From: Sphingomonadales bacterium
GTDB lineage: Bacteria > Pseudomonadota > Alphaproteobacteria > Sphingomonadales > Sphingomonadaceae
Assembly: GCA_004292705.1 (NCBI GenBank)
Contig: RDXA01000340.1
Span: 1 to 22,474 of the forward strand
Reading direction: 5' to 3'
Length of the DNA stretch: 22,474 nt
The notes beneath the pieces are model-generated. The model was given only the letters and a program-made list of their open reading frames with translations. It was not told the origin of the DNA and made no database searches. Shown piece by piece: positions 15,184 through 22,474 of the stretch; within the stretch, counting starts at the first letter, position 1; every line of letters starts with the position of its first letter. A program made the translations under genes and the position numbers.

Positions 15184-18100
15184 TCAGAAATCGAAGCGGG
15201 CAATGAAGGTGAAGCGGCGGTCATTGCGGAACACCGCACTGATCGGACGCGTTCCGTCATAGTCGATGACCGTCGACAGCTGTGTGGTCTCGTCGAGCAG
15301 GTTAACGCCCTGCACGCCCAGCTTGATGTTGTCGGTCAAGCTGTAAAGGATCGTACCGTCAAGCTGGCCGCCAGCCTCCTGGAAGATCGGCGCGAACGGG
15401 AACAGATCGTCCCGCTGCGTCACCAGGAAGGCGCTACGCCAGTTATAGGCGGCACGCATCGAGAGCGGCCCCTTTTCATAGAACAGCGTGGCGTTGACCG
15501 TGTGCTTCGAAATCCCGGCCAGCGGCAGCTGACCTGAGAACGGGCCGTTGTTGAGCGGCTGGCCGCTCGAATTGACCGAAGGCGAACCAATGCCCGAGAT
15601 GTTCGGGTTCGGGAAGTCGCTGCCATCGACGTAGGTGTACGTCACGGCCATACCGAGTCCGTTCAGCAGTCCGGGAAGGAAATCAAAGGTCTGCTGATAG
15701 GCCAGTTCGACACCCTTCAGAACGCCTGAGAGATCGTTGGCCGGACCATTGATGATCACTTCCTCGGAATTGCCACTGGGAGGGGTGTAATTGACCAGGC
15801 CCGTCCCGTTGGTAACGATCCCCTTGATGTCCTTGACGAAGAAAGCCGCGCTCAGCTGGCCGACCTTGTCGAAATACCACTCAGCGCTGAGATCGTAGTT
15901 CCACGATTCGGTCGGCAGCAAGTTGCGGTTCCCGGTCGACACGGAAAGCAGCGGACCATCCGTCACACGGCCGCTGAAACCCATCACCCCGCCTGCGTTG
16001 AACAGGTTCAGGTCGGGACGGCTGATCCCCTTCGATACCGCCGCGCGAACAACGATCCCGCCACCGTTGTCGTAGCGGACGTTGAAGGCTGGCAGGAAGT
16101 GATCGAAGTTGATGCCGCGGGTGTCGCGGATCAGTTCACCGGTGTGCAAGGCCGCAAATTCGGCAAGTCGTGAGCCGGTAAGCTGGCAGAATACCTGCTG
16201 CGGAACCCCCGGGCCAGCGCCAAGGCACGCAGCAGTGATTTCAGCGACCTGCACGGTCCCGTTACCGTTGCCACCGACGGAAACCGCATCAAACCGTGCC
16301 GGATCCGGGAACGCCAAAAGCGAATTGTTGCTTACGTTTGTCCGCACGTAACGCAGGCCAATGTTCCCTGCGAGCGAAGCGCCTCCGTCAAAATCTGCAC
16401 CGAAATCAAGGCGCGCATAGGCTGCCGAAGTGATTTCGGTGACATCCGAAACTTCTCCGGGGCAAAACGGATCGCATGCGACCGTCGTACCATCCAGCAG
16501 CACACGGGTGCGGCCATTGACGCCGAGGTTGAAGCGTTCCGGCGACTGACCCAAGGTGCTGATTTGGTCCCACTGCTGATCGGTCACGCCCGTCAGGTAT
16601 TCCTGCAGGAAGTCATCACCGCCATAGAAGAACGCACCGCCACCCGCGATCGGGGTGCCTGCTTCGCCGCGCTGGAAGTTGTCGGCGAACGGAGTGCGAT
16701 ACGCGGACGCACTAGGCACTTCATCGGCGAAGACGCCGCCTGCGATCGCGAATTCCTGACCCGGCAGACCGGTGAAGAAACGGCCCGGCCGGAAACCGCC
16801 GGTCGCAGCGCAGCCCGGACCTTCGTTCCACGGTGCACAGCCCGCACGCCCGGCCCACGGTGCCGAAAGGTTGCCCCAGGTGCTGAAGTTGGTGTTGCGG
16901 TTGACACGATCGCGCGCCGCCCAGCGTCCGCCGACCTCGATCTTGCGGAAGAAACCATCGTCGCCGAGGTCGTATTCGAGACTGCCGGCGAGGCTGAACA
17001 ATTCGCCGTCGTTCGCCTCGCGGCTGTCGAGACCGAACCAGTAATAGTTGTTGAACCCGCTGGTGAAGTAATTGGCGGGCGCGCCGACCGGGGCCAGAAA
17101 CTCGATATCCGGGGTCTTGCCCCGCAGATCGATGGCGATATCACTCCACGTGCTCAAGGCACCGAAAACGGCATCACGGCGCAGGTTCGAGTCGAGGCTC
17201 TGCATCTCGATCTTGCCGCGGAAGCGCTCGGAGAAGTTCATCTTCGCGTCGAACGAGATGTCCTGGGTGACGGAATTGACTTCACGCAGGAAACGCAGCG
17301 AATCCGTAGGGATACCACCGCGGCCGAACGGGTTGGCATAGGCATTGCCGACACTCTGCGTAAGAATGCCGCTGACGAAGTTGCCGTTCTGATCGAATTC
17401 GAAGCTTGTGCCTGGACGCGGCTGGTTGGTCGACACGCCATCGTCGATCCGGCCCAGCAGCGCATACTCCTCCGTGGCAAAGGTCGTTTCCGAACGCAGA
17501 TACTCCAGCGTCATGACCAGGTTGCCATCGAGCGTCTCGAACTGCGCTATCGCCGAGATCGCCTCGCGATCGCGATCAAGCGTGGTCGAACGCACGTTGG
17601 CGAACTGCGGCACAATGACCGAGTTTGCCGGCGGGAAATTTGCCGGCGTAAAGTTGGGCACATCACCGAACCCGCCCGAGTTGAGGTTGAAAATGCGCGC
17701 ACAGCCGCCGGAGAGGTTAGCAGGGCGATAGCAATAATCGACCAGCTGCGAGGCATCGGTGCGGCTTTTCAGCTCCGACTTCGAATAGCTGAGCTGGACG
17801 CCGAAGGTGCCCTGTCCGGTTTCGAAGGTGTCAGAGGCAAGGATGTTGTAGGTCGGAGACCATTCCTGTCGCAGATCGCCGTAGTTCGCTTCGATGGATC
17901 CGGCGACGTGGAAGCCGCGCCTGTCGAGCGGCTTGCGGGTGACGAGGTTGACCAGGCCCGCAATATGGCCTTCGATCTGGTCGGCGGTGATATTCTTGTA
18001 GACTTCGACGCGGCCCACAAGTTCGGGCGAAACGTCCTCGAAGCTCAGCGCACGGCCGCCATTGGCCGAGAAGATGTCGCGCCCGTTCAGCTGCGAGCTG

Positions 18101-18486
18101 ACAAAGGGCAGACCACGAATGATGACGCCCGTGCCTTCGACCGAGAAGCGGGTCGGGTCAGACGTCTTTTCGAACCGGCCGATGTTGACACCGGGGATAC
18201 GCTGGAGCGTTTCAGCCACTGAACGGTCGGGCAGCGCGCCAATGTCTTCTGCCGAGATCACGTCGACCACGGTATCGGCGTTGCGCTTGATGCTCTGCGC
18301 CGATTCGAGCGCGGCACGAAAGCCGGTGACGACGATATCGCCCTCGGCGGGTTCGGCGGCGGATGCATCATCAGCCGGCTGCTCGGCATCCTGCGCCAGA
18401 GCGGGACTGGCGACGGCAATGGCCAGCGCGGAAGCGGTACCAAGGGCAAAGAGCCGCCGGCGCGGCGCAGGTGTTGCGATGTTCAT
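15184..18486 (-). CDS. TonB-dependent outer-membrane receptor for glucan oligosaccharides
   Basis: An 1100-aa outer-membrane barrel. The signal peptide ends at about residue 31 (AVASPALA/QDA). A TonB-box-like segment EGDIVVTGFRAAL (about 48-60) precedes the plug: VISAEDIGALPDRSVAETLQ, RIPGVNIGRF, VIIRGLPFV and NITADQIEGHIAGLVNLVTR. The remainder consists of barrel strands with long loops and ends in the aromatic signature RFTFIARFDF required for barrel assembly. The length fits the large carbohydrate-type receptors of sphingomonads and Caulobacter rather than ~700-aa siderophore receptors. It imports oligosaccharides using TonB/ExbBD energy (inference from context). The ATG at 18486 has a gggagag Shine-Dalgarno. 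A minus-strand promoter TTGAGA, 17 nt, TAGAAC overlaps the operator at 18564-18579, so it is probably repressed by the downstream LacI protein. Confidence 0.95.
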   Translation of the reverse strand: MNIATPAPRRRLFALGTASALAIAVASPALAQDAEQPADDASAAEPAEGDIVVTGFRAALESAQSIKRNADTVVDVISAEDIGALPDRSVAETLQRIPGVNIGRFEKTSDPTRFSVEGTGVIIRGLPFVSSQLNGRDIFSANGGRALSFEDVSPELVGRVEVYKNITADQIEGHIAGLVNLVTRKPLDRRGFHVAGSIEANYGDLRQEWSPTYNILASDTFETGQGTFGVQLSYSKSELKSRTDASQLVDYCYRPANLSGGCARIFNLNSGGFGDVPNFTPANFPPANSVIVPQFANVRSTTLDRDREAISAIAQFETLDGNLVMTLEYLRSETTFATEEYALLGRIDDGVSTNQPRPGTSFEFDQNGNFVSGILTQSVGNAYANPFGRGGIPTDSLRFLREVNSVTQDISFDAKMNFSERFRGKIEMQSLDSNLRRDAVFGALSTWSDIAIDLRGKTPDIEFLAPVGAPANYFTSGFNNYYWFGLDSREANDGELFSLAGSLEYDLGDDGFFRKIEVGGRWAARDRVNRNTNFSTWGNLSAPWAGRAGCAPWNEGPGCAATGGFRPGRFFTGLPGQEFAIAGGVFADEVPSASAYRTPFADNFQRGEAGTPIAGGGAFFYGGDDFLQEYLTGVTDQQWDQISTLGQSPERFNLGVNGRTRVLLDGTTVACDPFCPGEVSDVTEITSAAYARLDFGADFDGGASLAGNIGLRYVRTNVSNNSLLAFPDPARFDAVSVGGNGNGTVQVAEITAACLGAGPGVPQQVFCQLTGSRLAEFAALHTGELIRDTRGINFDHFLPAFNVRYDNGGGIVVRAAVSKGISRPDLNLFNAGGVMGFSGRVTDGPLLSVSTGNRNLLPTESWNYDLSAEWYFDKVGQLSAAFFVKDIKGIVTNGTGLVNYTPPSGNSEEVIINGPANDLSGVLKGVELAYQQTFDFLPGLLNGLGMAVTYTYVDGSDFPNPNISGIGSPSVNSSGQPLNNGPFSGQLPLAGISKHTVNATLFYEKGPLSMRAAYNWRSAFLVTQRDDLFPFAPIFQEAGGQLDGTILYSLTDNIKLGVQGVNLLDETTQLSTVIDYDGTRPISAVFRNDRRFTFIARFDF

Positions 18487-18681
18487 GATCTATTGTCTCT
18501 CCCCATGCCGTGCGCCAGTCTTGTGTCTGATGCTTCGGACTGCAGTTTGGGTTCTAGCGCATATTGTGAGCGTTCTCAAGACTTGTAATCTGCGGTTCAT
18601 ATTGCATTCTGGTAACACTTGGCACGGTGGCGTTGTGCGCGCAATATGGCCCGAAGAGGCCCGACAGGGATCGAGGAAAAC
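18487..18681. promoter_or_regulatory. Divergent promoter region between the TonB receptor and the halogenase
   Basis: 195 bp without a gene. On the minus strand TTGAGA (complement of 18574-18579), 17 nt and TAGAAC (complement of 18551-18556) form a plausible receptor promoter. On the plus strand TTGTGA (18564-18569), 16 nt and TAATCT (18586-18591) form a plausible halogenase promoter. Both -35 boxes fall inside one palindromic operator, so a single bound repressor could shut both genes. Element assignments are by eye. Confidence 0.5.
18564..18579. promoter_or_regulatory. Candidate LacI-family operator shared by receptor and halogenase
   Basis: TTGTGAGCGTTCTCAA is a pseudo-palindrome with 12 of 16 positions symmetric and a central CG. 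Its minus-strand form, TTGAGAACGCTCACAA, shares TTGAGAACG with the operator before GH3. The centre is 85 nt from the receptor ATG and 110 nt from the halogenase GTG, and it overlaps the -35 elements proposed for both directions. Confidence 0.65.
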
Positions 18682-20193
18682 GTGACGATTCAACGAATTG
18701 TAATTGTCGGTGGCGGTACTGCGGGGTGGATGGCAGCAGCCGCACTGTCGCGGATCAAGGCCGGGGGGCGTGTAGAAATCACGCTGATCGAATCCGAGGC
18801 GATCGGCACGGTCGGGGTCGGCGAGGCAACGATTCCACCGTTTGTCGGCTTCAACCAGCTGATCGGTGTAGACGAACGCGAGATGCTCAGCGCTGTGGGT
18901 GGCACCTTCAAGCTGGGCATCCAGTTCGAAAACTGGGGAAAGCTCGGCGACAGCTACATCCATCCCTTCGGCGCCTATGGTTACACGATGGGCGGGATCA
19001 GCTTCCACCATGTCTGGCACCGCATGGCACAAGGCGGCGACAAGCGCCCGATACAGGTCTTCAACCTCGAGACCATGGCGGCCTATTTCGGCAAATTCGC
19101 ACGGACTGACGATTTCCAGAGCGACGATCTGCCGCCGGTCAATTACGCCTATCACCTTGATGCCGGACGTTATGCTGCCTTTCTGCGTCGGCTTGCCGAA
19201 GGGCGCGGGGTGGTGCGGCAGGAAGGCAAGGTCACCAATGTCGCGCTGGACGGCGAAAATGGCTTCGTCACGGGTGTGACGCTCGATGATGGCCGCGAGG
19301 TCGCAGGCGATCTGTTCATCGATTGCTCGGGCTTTCGCGGACTGTTGATCGAGCAGGCGCTCAAAACCGGGTATGACGACTGGAGCCATTACCTCCCCTG
19401 CAACCGCGCCGTCGCCCTGCCCTGCCAGCGCGAGGACGGCAGCCCGCCCCCGCCCTTCACCCGCGCCACCGCGCATAGCGCCGGATGGCAATGGCAGGTG
19501 CCGCTGCAACACCGCAACGGCAATGGCCATGTCTATTGCAGCGCTTACATGGAAGACAGTCAGGCGCTCGACATCCTGCTCGGCAATATCGCGGGCAAGC
19601 CTCAGGCCGAGCCCAATTGGCTGCGCTTCACGACCGGGCGGCGCAAGAAGTTCTGGAACAAGAACGTGGTGGCGCTGGGCTTGGCAGCTGGGTTTATGGA
19701 ACCGCTGGAATCGACCTCGATCCACCTGATCAACACCGGGATCGACAAGCTGATCTCGCTGCTTTCGCTGGATGGGATCACACAGGTACAGGAAGACACC
19801 TTCAACCGCCTCACGGGCCGCGAATACACCCGCATCCGGGATTTCCTGATCCTCCATTACAACGCCACGCAGCGGACCGATTCCGACTTCTGGAACTACG
19901 TACGCACAATGGCGGTGCCTGATACGCTCACCGAGAAGGTGGAGATATTCAAGGCCAATGGCCAGATCTTCCGCGAGGAGGATGAGCTGTTCACCGAGAC
20001 CAGCTGGGCAGCAGTATTGATGGGCCAGGGCATCCGCATGAGCGGGCACAATGCGATGGCGGATGGGCTCGATCCGGCCAAGACCCGCACCGAGGTCGAC
20101 GAGATGGAGAAGTCGATCCGCTATCTCGTGCAAGCCATGCCGGGACATGGTGACTATCTCGCCCGCTATTGCCCGGCACCGATGGCGGCGTGA
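18682..20193 (+). CDS. Flavin-dependent tryptophan-halogenase family protein
   Basis: A 503-aa FAD protein of the PrnA/RebH family, which uses FADH2, O2 and halide to make a lysine-bound haloamine that halogenates an aromatic ring. Visible motifs: the FAD-binding GGGTAGW (10-16), VGVGEATIPP (45-53), Lys77 in GGTFKLGIQF as the catalytic lysine candidate, WQWQVP (269-274, the halogenase WxWxIP box with Val for Ile) and GFMEPLESTS (337-346) with Glu343 as the catalytic glutamate candidate. Spacing of these elements matches the characterised enzymes within two or three residues. The GTG at 18682 has an aggaa Shine-Dalgarno and directly precedes the Rossmann strand; ATGs at 18619 and 18646 would add a basic leader that fits nothing. 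Divergent from the TonB receptor with a shared operator. The true substrate is unlikely to be free tryptophan but is unknown. Confidence 0.92.
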   Translation: MTIQRIVIVGGGTAGWMAAAALSRIKAGGRVEITLIESEAIGTVGVGEATIPPFVGFNQLIGVDEREMLSAVGGTFKLGIQFENWGKLGDSYIHPFGAYGYTMGGISFHHVWHRMAQGGDKRPIQVFNLETMAAYFGKFARTDDFQSDDLPPVNYAYHLDAGRYAAFLRRLAEGRGVVRQEGKVTNVALDGENGFVTGVTLDDGREVAGDLFIDCSGFRGLLIEQALKTGYDDWSHYLPCNRAVALPCQREDGSPPPPFTRATAHSAGWQWQVPLQHRNGNGHVYCSAYMEDSQALDILLGNIAGKPQAEPNWLRFTTGRRKKFWNKNVVALGLAAGFMEPLESTSIHLINTGIDKLISLLSLDGITQVQEDTFNRLTGREYTRIRDFLILHYNATQRTDSDFWNYVRTMAVPDTLTEKVEIFKANGQIFREEDELFTETSWAAVLMGQGIRMSGHNAMADGLDPAKTRTEVDEMEKSIRYLVQAMPGHGDYLARYCPAPMAA

Positions 20194-20279
20194 AAGGCCT
20201 TTGGGCGATCCTTGACAATCTGGCGCGGCGCTAGGAGAGAGCGCGCATAGCAACCCGCCTATTCGAGGTCGCCCCTGTC
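20194..20279 (+). promoter_or_regulatory. Candidate promoter upstream of the polymer cluster
   Basis: An 86-bp gap. A consensus -35 TTGACA (20212-20217) is present, with TAGGAG 14 nt further on; the spacing is short for a sigma-70 -10, and a better -10 is not obvious. AAAGGCCTTT just after the halogenase stop is a palindrome too short to call a terminator. A weak gagg lies 11 nt before the ATG at 20280. Confidence 0.35.
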
Positions 20280-21071
20280 ATGAATGAGGTTCCGCCCGGC
20301 TGGACCGCGCTGGTGCTGGCCGGTCAGCGCCCCGGCGTAGACCGGCTTGCGGCGCATTTCGGGCGCGAGGCCAAGGCGCTCATACCGATCGCGGGCGAGC
20401 CGATGCTGGGCCGTGTGTTACGGACGCTGGCAGAGACACCCGGGATCGCGAGGATCATTGTGCTGGCGCAGGACGCCTCCAGCTTGCTGGCTGACCCGGC
20501 ACTGGCGTGGACAGCAGCAGACGCGCGGATAACGGCCCGAGTCTCGGGGCCCACCATCAGCGGTTCAGTGCTAAACGCCATTCAGGATCCTGAGATCGGC
20601 CTGCCAGTGCTTGTCACCACCGCCGACAACGTCATGCTGACCTCCGCCACAATTTCCGAATTCATCGCCGGGATCGGCGGCAACGACGTCACCGTGGCGC
20701 TGGTAGAGCGAGGCCGTCTCGAAGCGGCAGTCGGCCCCAACCGCCGCACCTGGCTGACCTTCCGCGATGGGGCCTTTACCGGCGCAAACCTTTTTGCGCA
20801 TTCCGGCCCCGGTGCCGCCGAAGTCCTGCAGTTCTGGGAACAGGTCGAGTCCGACCGGAAGTCGGTCATGCGCCTCGCATCCCATTTTGGCCCCTTGCTG
20901 ATGCTCAGGTTGCTGCTCCGCCGCCTGCCCTTGCGCGCGGCCCTCGCGGCTGCCGGCGCGAAGCTGGGCGTGAAAGTTGCGCCGGTGCTGCTCTCGGATG
21001 GGCGCATGGGGGTCGATGTCGACAAGCCCGAGGATCATGCACTGGCAGAAGCCTTGCTCGCCGGGGCATGA
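20280..21071 (+). CDS. MobA-like nucleotidyltransferase (NTP_transf_3 type)
   Basis: A 263-aa cytoplasmic protein with a nucleotide-sugar pyrophosphorylase fold. The N-terminal strand and loop TALVLAGQRPGVDRLA followed by EAKALIPIAGEPMLGRVL match the 'LaGG.s.R.g..K.l..i.g.pml' pattern of MobA/GlmU-like NTP transferases, although the glycine-rich loop is altered (AGQRPGVD). LPVLVTTADNVMLT carries the expected acidic metal position in the middle of the domain. The last ~60 residues include a hydrophobic, arginine-rich helix (LLMLRLLLRRLPLRAALAAA) that could touch the membrane. Its stop overlaps the next start as ATGA, so it is coupled to the glycerophosphotransferase-like gene. A role in making the activated (for example CDP-linked) precursor used by that gene is a reasonable inference; a MobA role in molybdenum cofactor is less likely in this context. 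Confidence 0.8.
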   Translation: MNEVPPGWTALVLAGQRPGVDRLAAHFGREAKALIPIAGEPMLGRVLRTLAETPGIARIIVLAQDASSLLADPALAWTAADARITARVSGPTISGSVLNAIQDPEIGLPVLVTTADNVMLTSATISEFIAGIGGNDVTVALVERGRLEAAVGPNRRTWLTFRDGAFTGANLFAHSGPGAAEVLQFWEQVESDRKSVMRLASHFGPLLMLRLLLRRLPLRAALAAAGAKLGVKVAPVLLSDGRMGVDVDKPEDHALAEALLAGA

Positions 21072-22243
21072 TGGGCCGCATCTGTTTCCTCTTCAACCAC
21101 GACCAGACGCATCAATTGGCCCACAGTTTGCCAATCGCGCTCGCGCTCGCTGCGCGGGCAGAGCATCACATTGTGCTCGCTTATGCGCGTGACGCCATCC
21201 GCGCGGAGATCGAGCGCCAGACGGGTCCCGCACTGCTGGCGCGGGTCGAGCTGGTCCAACTCGGTCTGAGGCGGGGCGGGTCGCAACTCCTGGCCACAGC
21301 GCTGGAGCGGCTGGTGCCCGCCACCAAGCTGCTGCTCTACCGCGACAATCTCGATTTCTTCGCGAGCTTCGATGCCGTGGTGGTCTCGGAGAAGACCTCG
21401 CTGCTGCTCAAGACCCGCTATGGCCTTGACCGAATCAAACTGATTCATACCCGCCACGGTGCGGGTGACCGGGCTATCGGCTTCAACCGCGAAAGCGCCG
21501 CATTCGATCTGGTGTTGGTATCTGGCCCCAAGATTCGCGACCGGCTGATCGCGGAAGCAGGCCTGAAACCTGAGCAGATCGCACTGGTCGGCTACCCCAA
21601 ATTCGACCTGTGCGCCGCCAACCGCTTCGAAGATGGCTTTCCTGCTCCAGAACGGCCGGTGGTGCTTTACAACCCGCATCCCTCACCCAGGCTATCGAGC
21701 TGGTTCCGTCACGGCGCGGCGGTGCTGGACGCTTTCCGCGATCAGGATCGTTACAATCTGATCTTCGCGCCCCATGTCATGCTGTTCACGCGCAAATGGG
21801 TGGTGACTGTCGATCCGCCGAGCCTTGCGCGCGTCGTGCCCCCCGGCCCTGAATTTAGCCGGAGCCCGCGTATTCACATCGACACCGGCAGCGCGGCCAG
21901 CAGCGACATGAGCTACACCAACCGCGCCGACATCTACCTCGGCGACGTAAGCAGCCAGGTATATGAGTTCCTGCGCAGCCCCCGCCCCTGCCTGTTCCTC
22001 AACAGCCACGGGGTCGATTGGCAGGGCGATCCCAACTACCTGCACTGGCAGGCCGGGCCGGTGCTGGAGAGCCCAACCCATTTGCTCGATGCGATTGATG
22101 CTGCGCTCGACACGCATCGGGACTATGTGCCGACCCAACAGGCGCTGATCGATGCGACCTTCTCGCTGTCCGATCGTCCATCGAGCGAGCGGGCTGCCGA
22201 TGCGATCAGCGCGTTTCTGGGAGAAAAGGGGCCGCGTGGGTAA
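21068..22243 (+). CDS. CDP-glycerol glycerophosphotransferase-like protein
   Basis: A 391-aa GT-B-like transferase related to the teichoic acid polymerases TagB/TagF. Diagnostic pieces are KLIHTRHGAGDRA (about 123-135, the 'HG' acceptor motif), YNPHPSPRLSSW (about 201-212, replacing the usual Y.PTwR block), IFAPHVML (the 'KpHP' region) and RADIYLGDVSSQVYEFL (about 287-303), equivalent to the very conserved 'aD.litDySS..fdf' motif. These enzymes move polyol-phosphate groups from CDP-polyol to a glycan or lipid acceptor at the inner face of the membrane. Two tandem ATGs (21068, 21071) exist; the first gives the ATGA overlap with the upstream gene. It overlaps the next gene by 8 nt, so all three are one operon. 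The acceptor and donor in this Gram-negative are unknown. Confidence 0.82.
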   Translation: MMGRICFLFNHDQTHQLAHSLPIALALAARAEHHIVLAYARDAIRAEIERQTGPALLARVELVQLGLRRGGSQLLATALERLVPATKLLLYRDNLDFFASFDAVVVSEKTSLLLKTRYGLDRIKLIHTRHGAGDRAIGFNRESAAFDLVLVSGPKIRDRLIAEAGLKPEQIALVGYPKFDLCAANRFEDGFPAPERPVVLYNPHPSPRLSSWFRHGAAVLDAFRDQDRYNLIFAPHVMLFTRKWVVTVDPPSLARVVPPGPEFSRSPRIHIDTGSAASSDMSYTNRADIYLGDVSSQVYEFLRSPRPCLFLNSHGVDWQGDPNYLHWQAGPVLESPTHLLDAIDAALDTHRDYVPTQQALIDATFSLSDRPSSERAADAISAFLGEKGPRG

Positions 22244-22474
22244 TCTTGCCGCTTTCTGGCGCTATGGTGTCGTCAAGACCGCGCGCAAGCTGCGTGCGGC
22301 AGCTCTTTCGCCGCTGATGGCGGCGCGCGCGGATGGTCCGGTGCGCTCTGCCTATGGCGTGCTGATGGTGCCAAACTGGCAAGACACCACGTTCCGATAC
22401 TGCATCTTCGGCACCTATGGCCGTGATCTCGCTGACCTGTTGGTCGGTCAGACAGACGATTTCGTGTTCGTCGA
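22236..22474 (+). CDS. FkbM-family methyltransferase, N-terminal part (partial)
   Basis: About 79 codons before the right edge. A GTG at 22236 overlaps the end of the upstream gene by 8 nt and is preceded by gagaaaagggg. The peptide begins MGNLAAFWRYGVVKTARKL and, after VPNWQDTTFRYCIFGTYG, reaches RDLADLLVGQTDDFVFV. The 'D.T..y...G.YG.dl...l' segment leading into F-V-F-V is the usual lead-in to the 'D.GAN.G' SAM-binding motif of FkbM methyltransferases, which O-methylate sugars in surface polysaccharides and lipids. That motif itself is beyond the window, so the call depends on the upstream pattern and on context. Confidence 0.65.
   Translation, partial: MGNLAAFWRYGVVKTARKLRAAALSPLMAARADGPVRSAYGVLMVPNWQDTTFRYCIFGTYGRDLADLLVGQTDDFVFV

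Noticed and set aside
16564..18222. Long plus-strand open frame (552 codons) opposite the TonB receptor
   Set aside because: It is antisense to a clear receptor with plug and barrel signatures; its translation is rich in Arg/Glu/Ala without domain features and has no ribosome site.
18490..20253. Long minus-strand open frame (587 codons) opposite the halogenase gene
   Set aside because: It is the antisense shadow of the halogenase, whose FAD, WxWxIP-like and EPLEST motifs are unmistakable. Long antisense frames are common in GC-rich DNA with this codon use, and the translation has no recognisable domain.
1..22474. CRISPR arrays, tRNA/rRNA genes, insertion sequences, integrases or phage genes
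   Set aside because: Read through both strands for these; no repeat-spacer arrays, cloverleaf-like stretches, transposase motifs or terminal repeats were found. Absence is by eye, not by a covariance or profile search.

Overview
The window is about 22.5 kb of GC-rich, densely coded DNA. It looks chromosomal and comes from an alphaproteobacterium, most likely a sphingomonad of the Erythrobacter/Porphyrobacter type. The reasons are a large TonB-dependent receptor coupled to a LacI regulator, a SusC/D-free glucan locus with an adjacent flavin-dependent 'tryptophan halogenase', a DUF1800/DUF1501 pair, and the codon and GC style. The taxonomic call is inference from content. I see no rRNA, tRNA, CRISPR, transposase, IS end or phage gene, and no coding gap longer than about 205 bp.

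Layout. (1) 1-78 (-) is the N-terminal end of an acyl-CoA dehydrogenase. (2) 266-2920 (+) is a compact inorganic-carbon operon: a cysteine-free ArsR-type regulator, a beta-carbonic anhydrase and a SulP anion/bicarbonate transporter. (3) 2941-4484 (-) runs towards it: a second ArsR protein of identical length (121 aa) that aligns with the first without gaps, preceded by a very divergent isocitrate/isopropylmalate-dehydrogenase-like protein that seems to lack the catalytic residues. (4) 4688-9439 (+) holds a secreted SdsA1-type alkylsulfatase, a DUF1800 protein and a DUF1501 protein. (5) 9436-18486 (-) is a beta-glucan (laminarin-type) utilisation locus, in transcription order TonB receptor, GH16 endoglucanase, LacI regulator, MFS sugar transporter and GH3 exo-glucosidase lipoprotein. 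(6) 18682-20193 (+) is a flavin-dependent halogenase homologue divergent from the receptor. (7) 20280-22474 (+) is an overlapping run of a MobA-like nucleotidyltransferase, a CDP-glycerol glycerophosphotransferase-like protein and the start of an FkbM-type methyltransferase, which looks like a surface-polymer cluster continuing past the window.

How the genes fit together. In the glucan locus, secreted GH16 would cut the polymer, the TonB receptor would import oligosaccharides, the GH3 lipoprotein would trim them, the MFS protein would move sugar into the cytoplasm, and the LacI protein would sense it. Two near-palindromes with the core TTGAGAACG occur exactly where this LacI should act: before the receptor/halogenase divergent pair (18564-18579) and before GH3 (11847-11864). 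This places the halogenase in the same likely regulon. In the carbon operon, carbonic anhydrase and SulP form a recognised functional pair for bicarbonate uptake and CO2/HCO3- balance. The two sister ArsR proteins on either side suggest a two-regulator switch whose ligand is not evident from sequence.

Most interesting items: the paralogous Cys-free ArsR pair flanking CA-SulP, the apparent dehydrogenase pseudoenzyme beside one of them, and the halogenase wired to a glucan regulon by a shared operator. All family calls come from reading motifs by eye; no database search was run.
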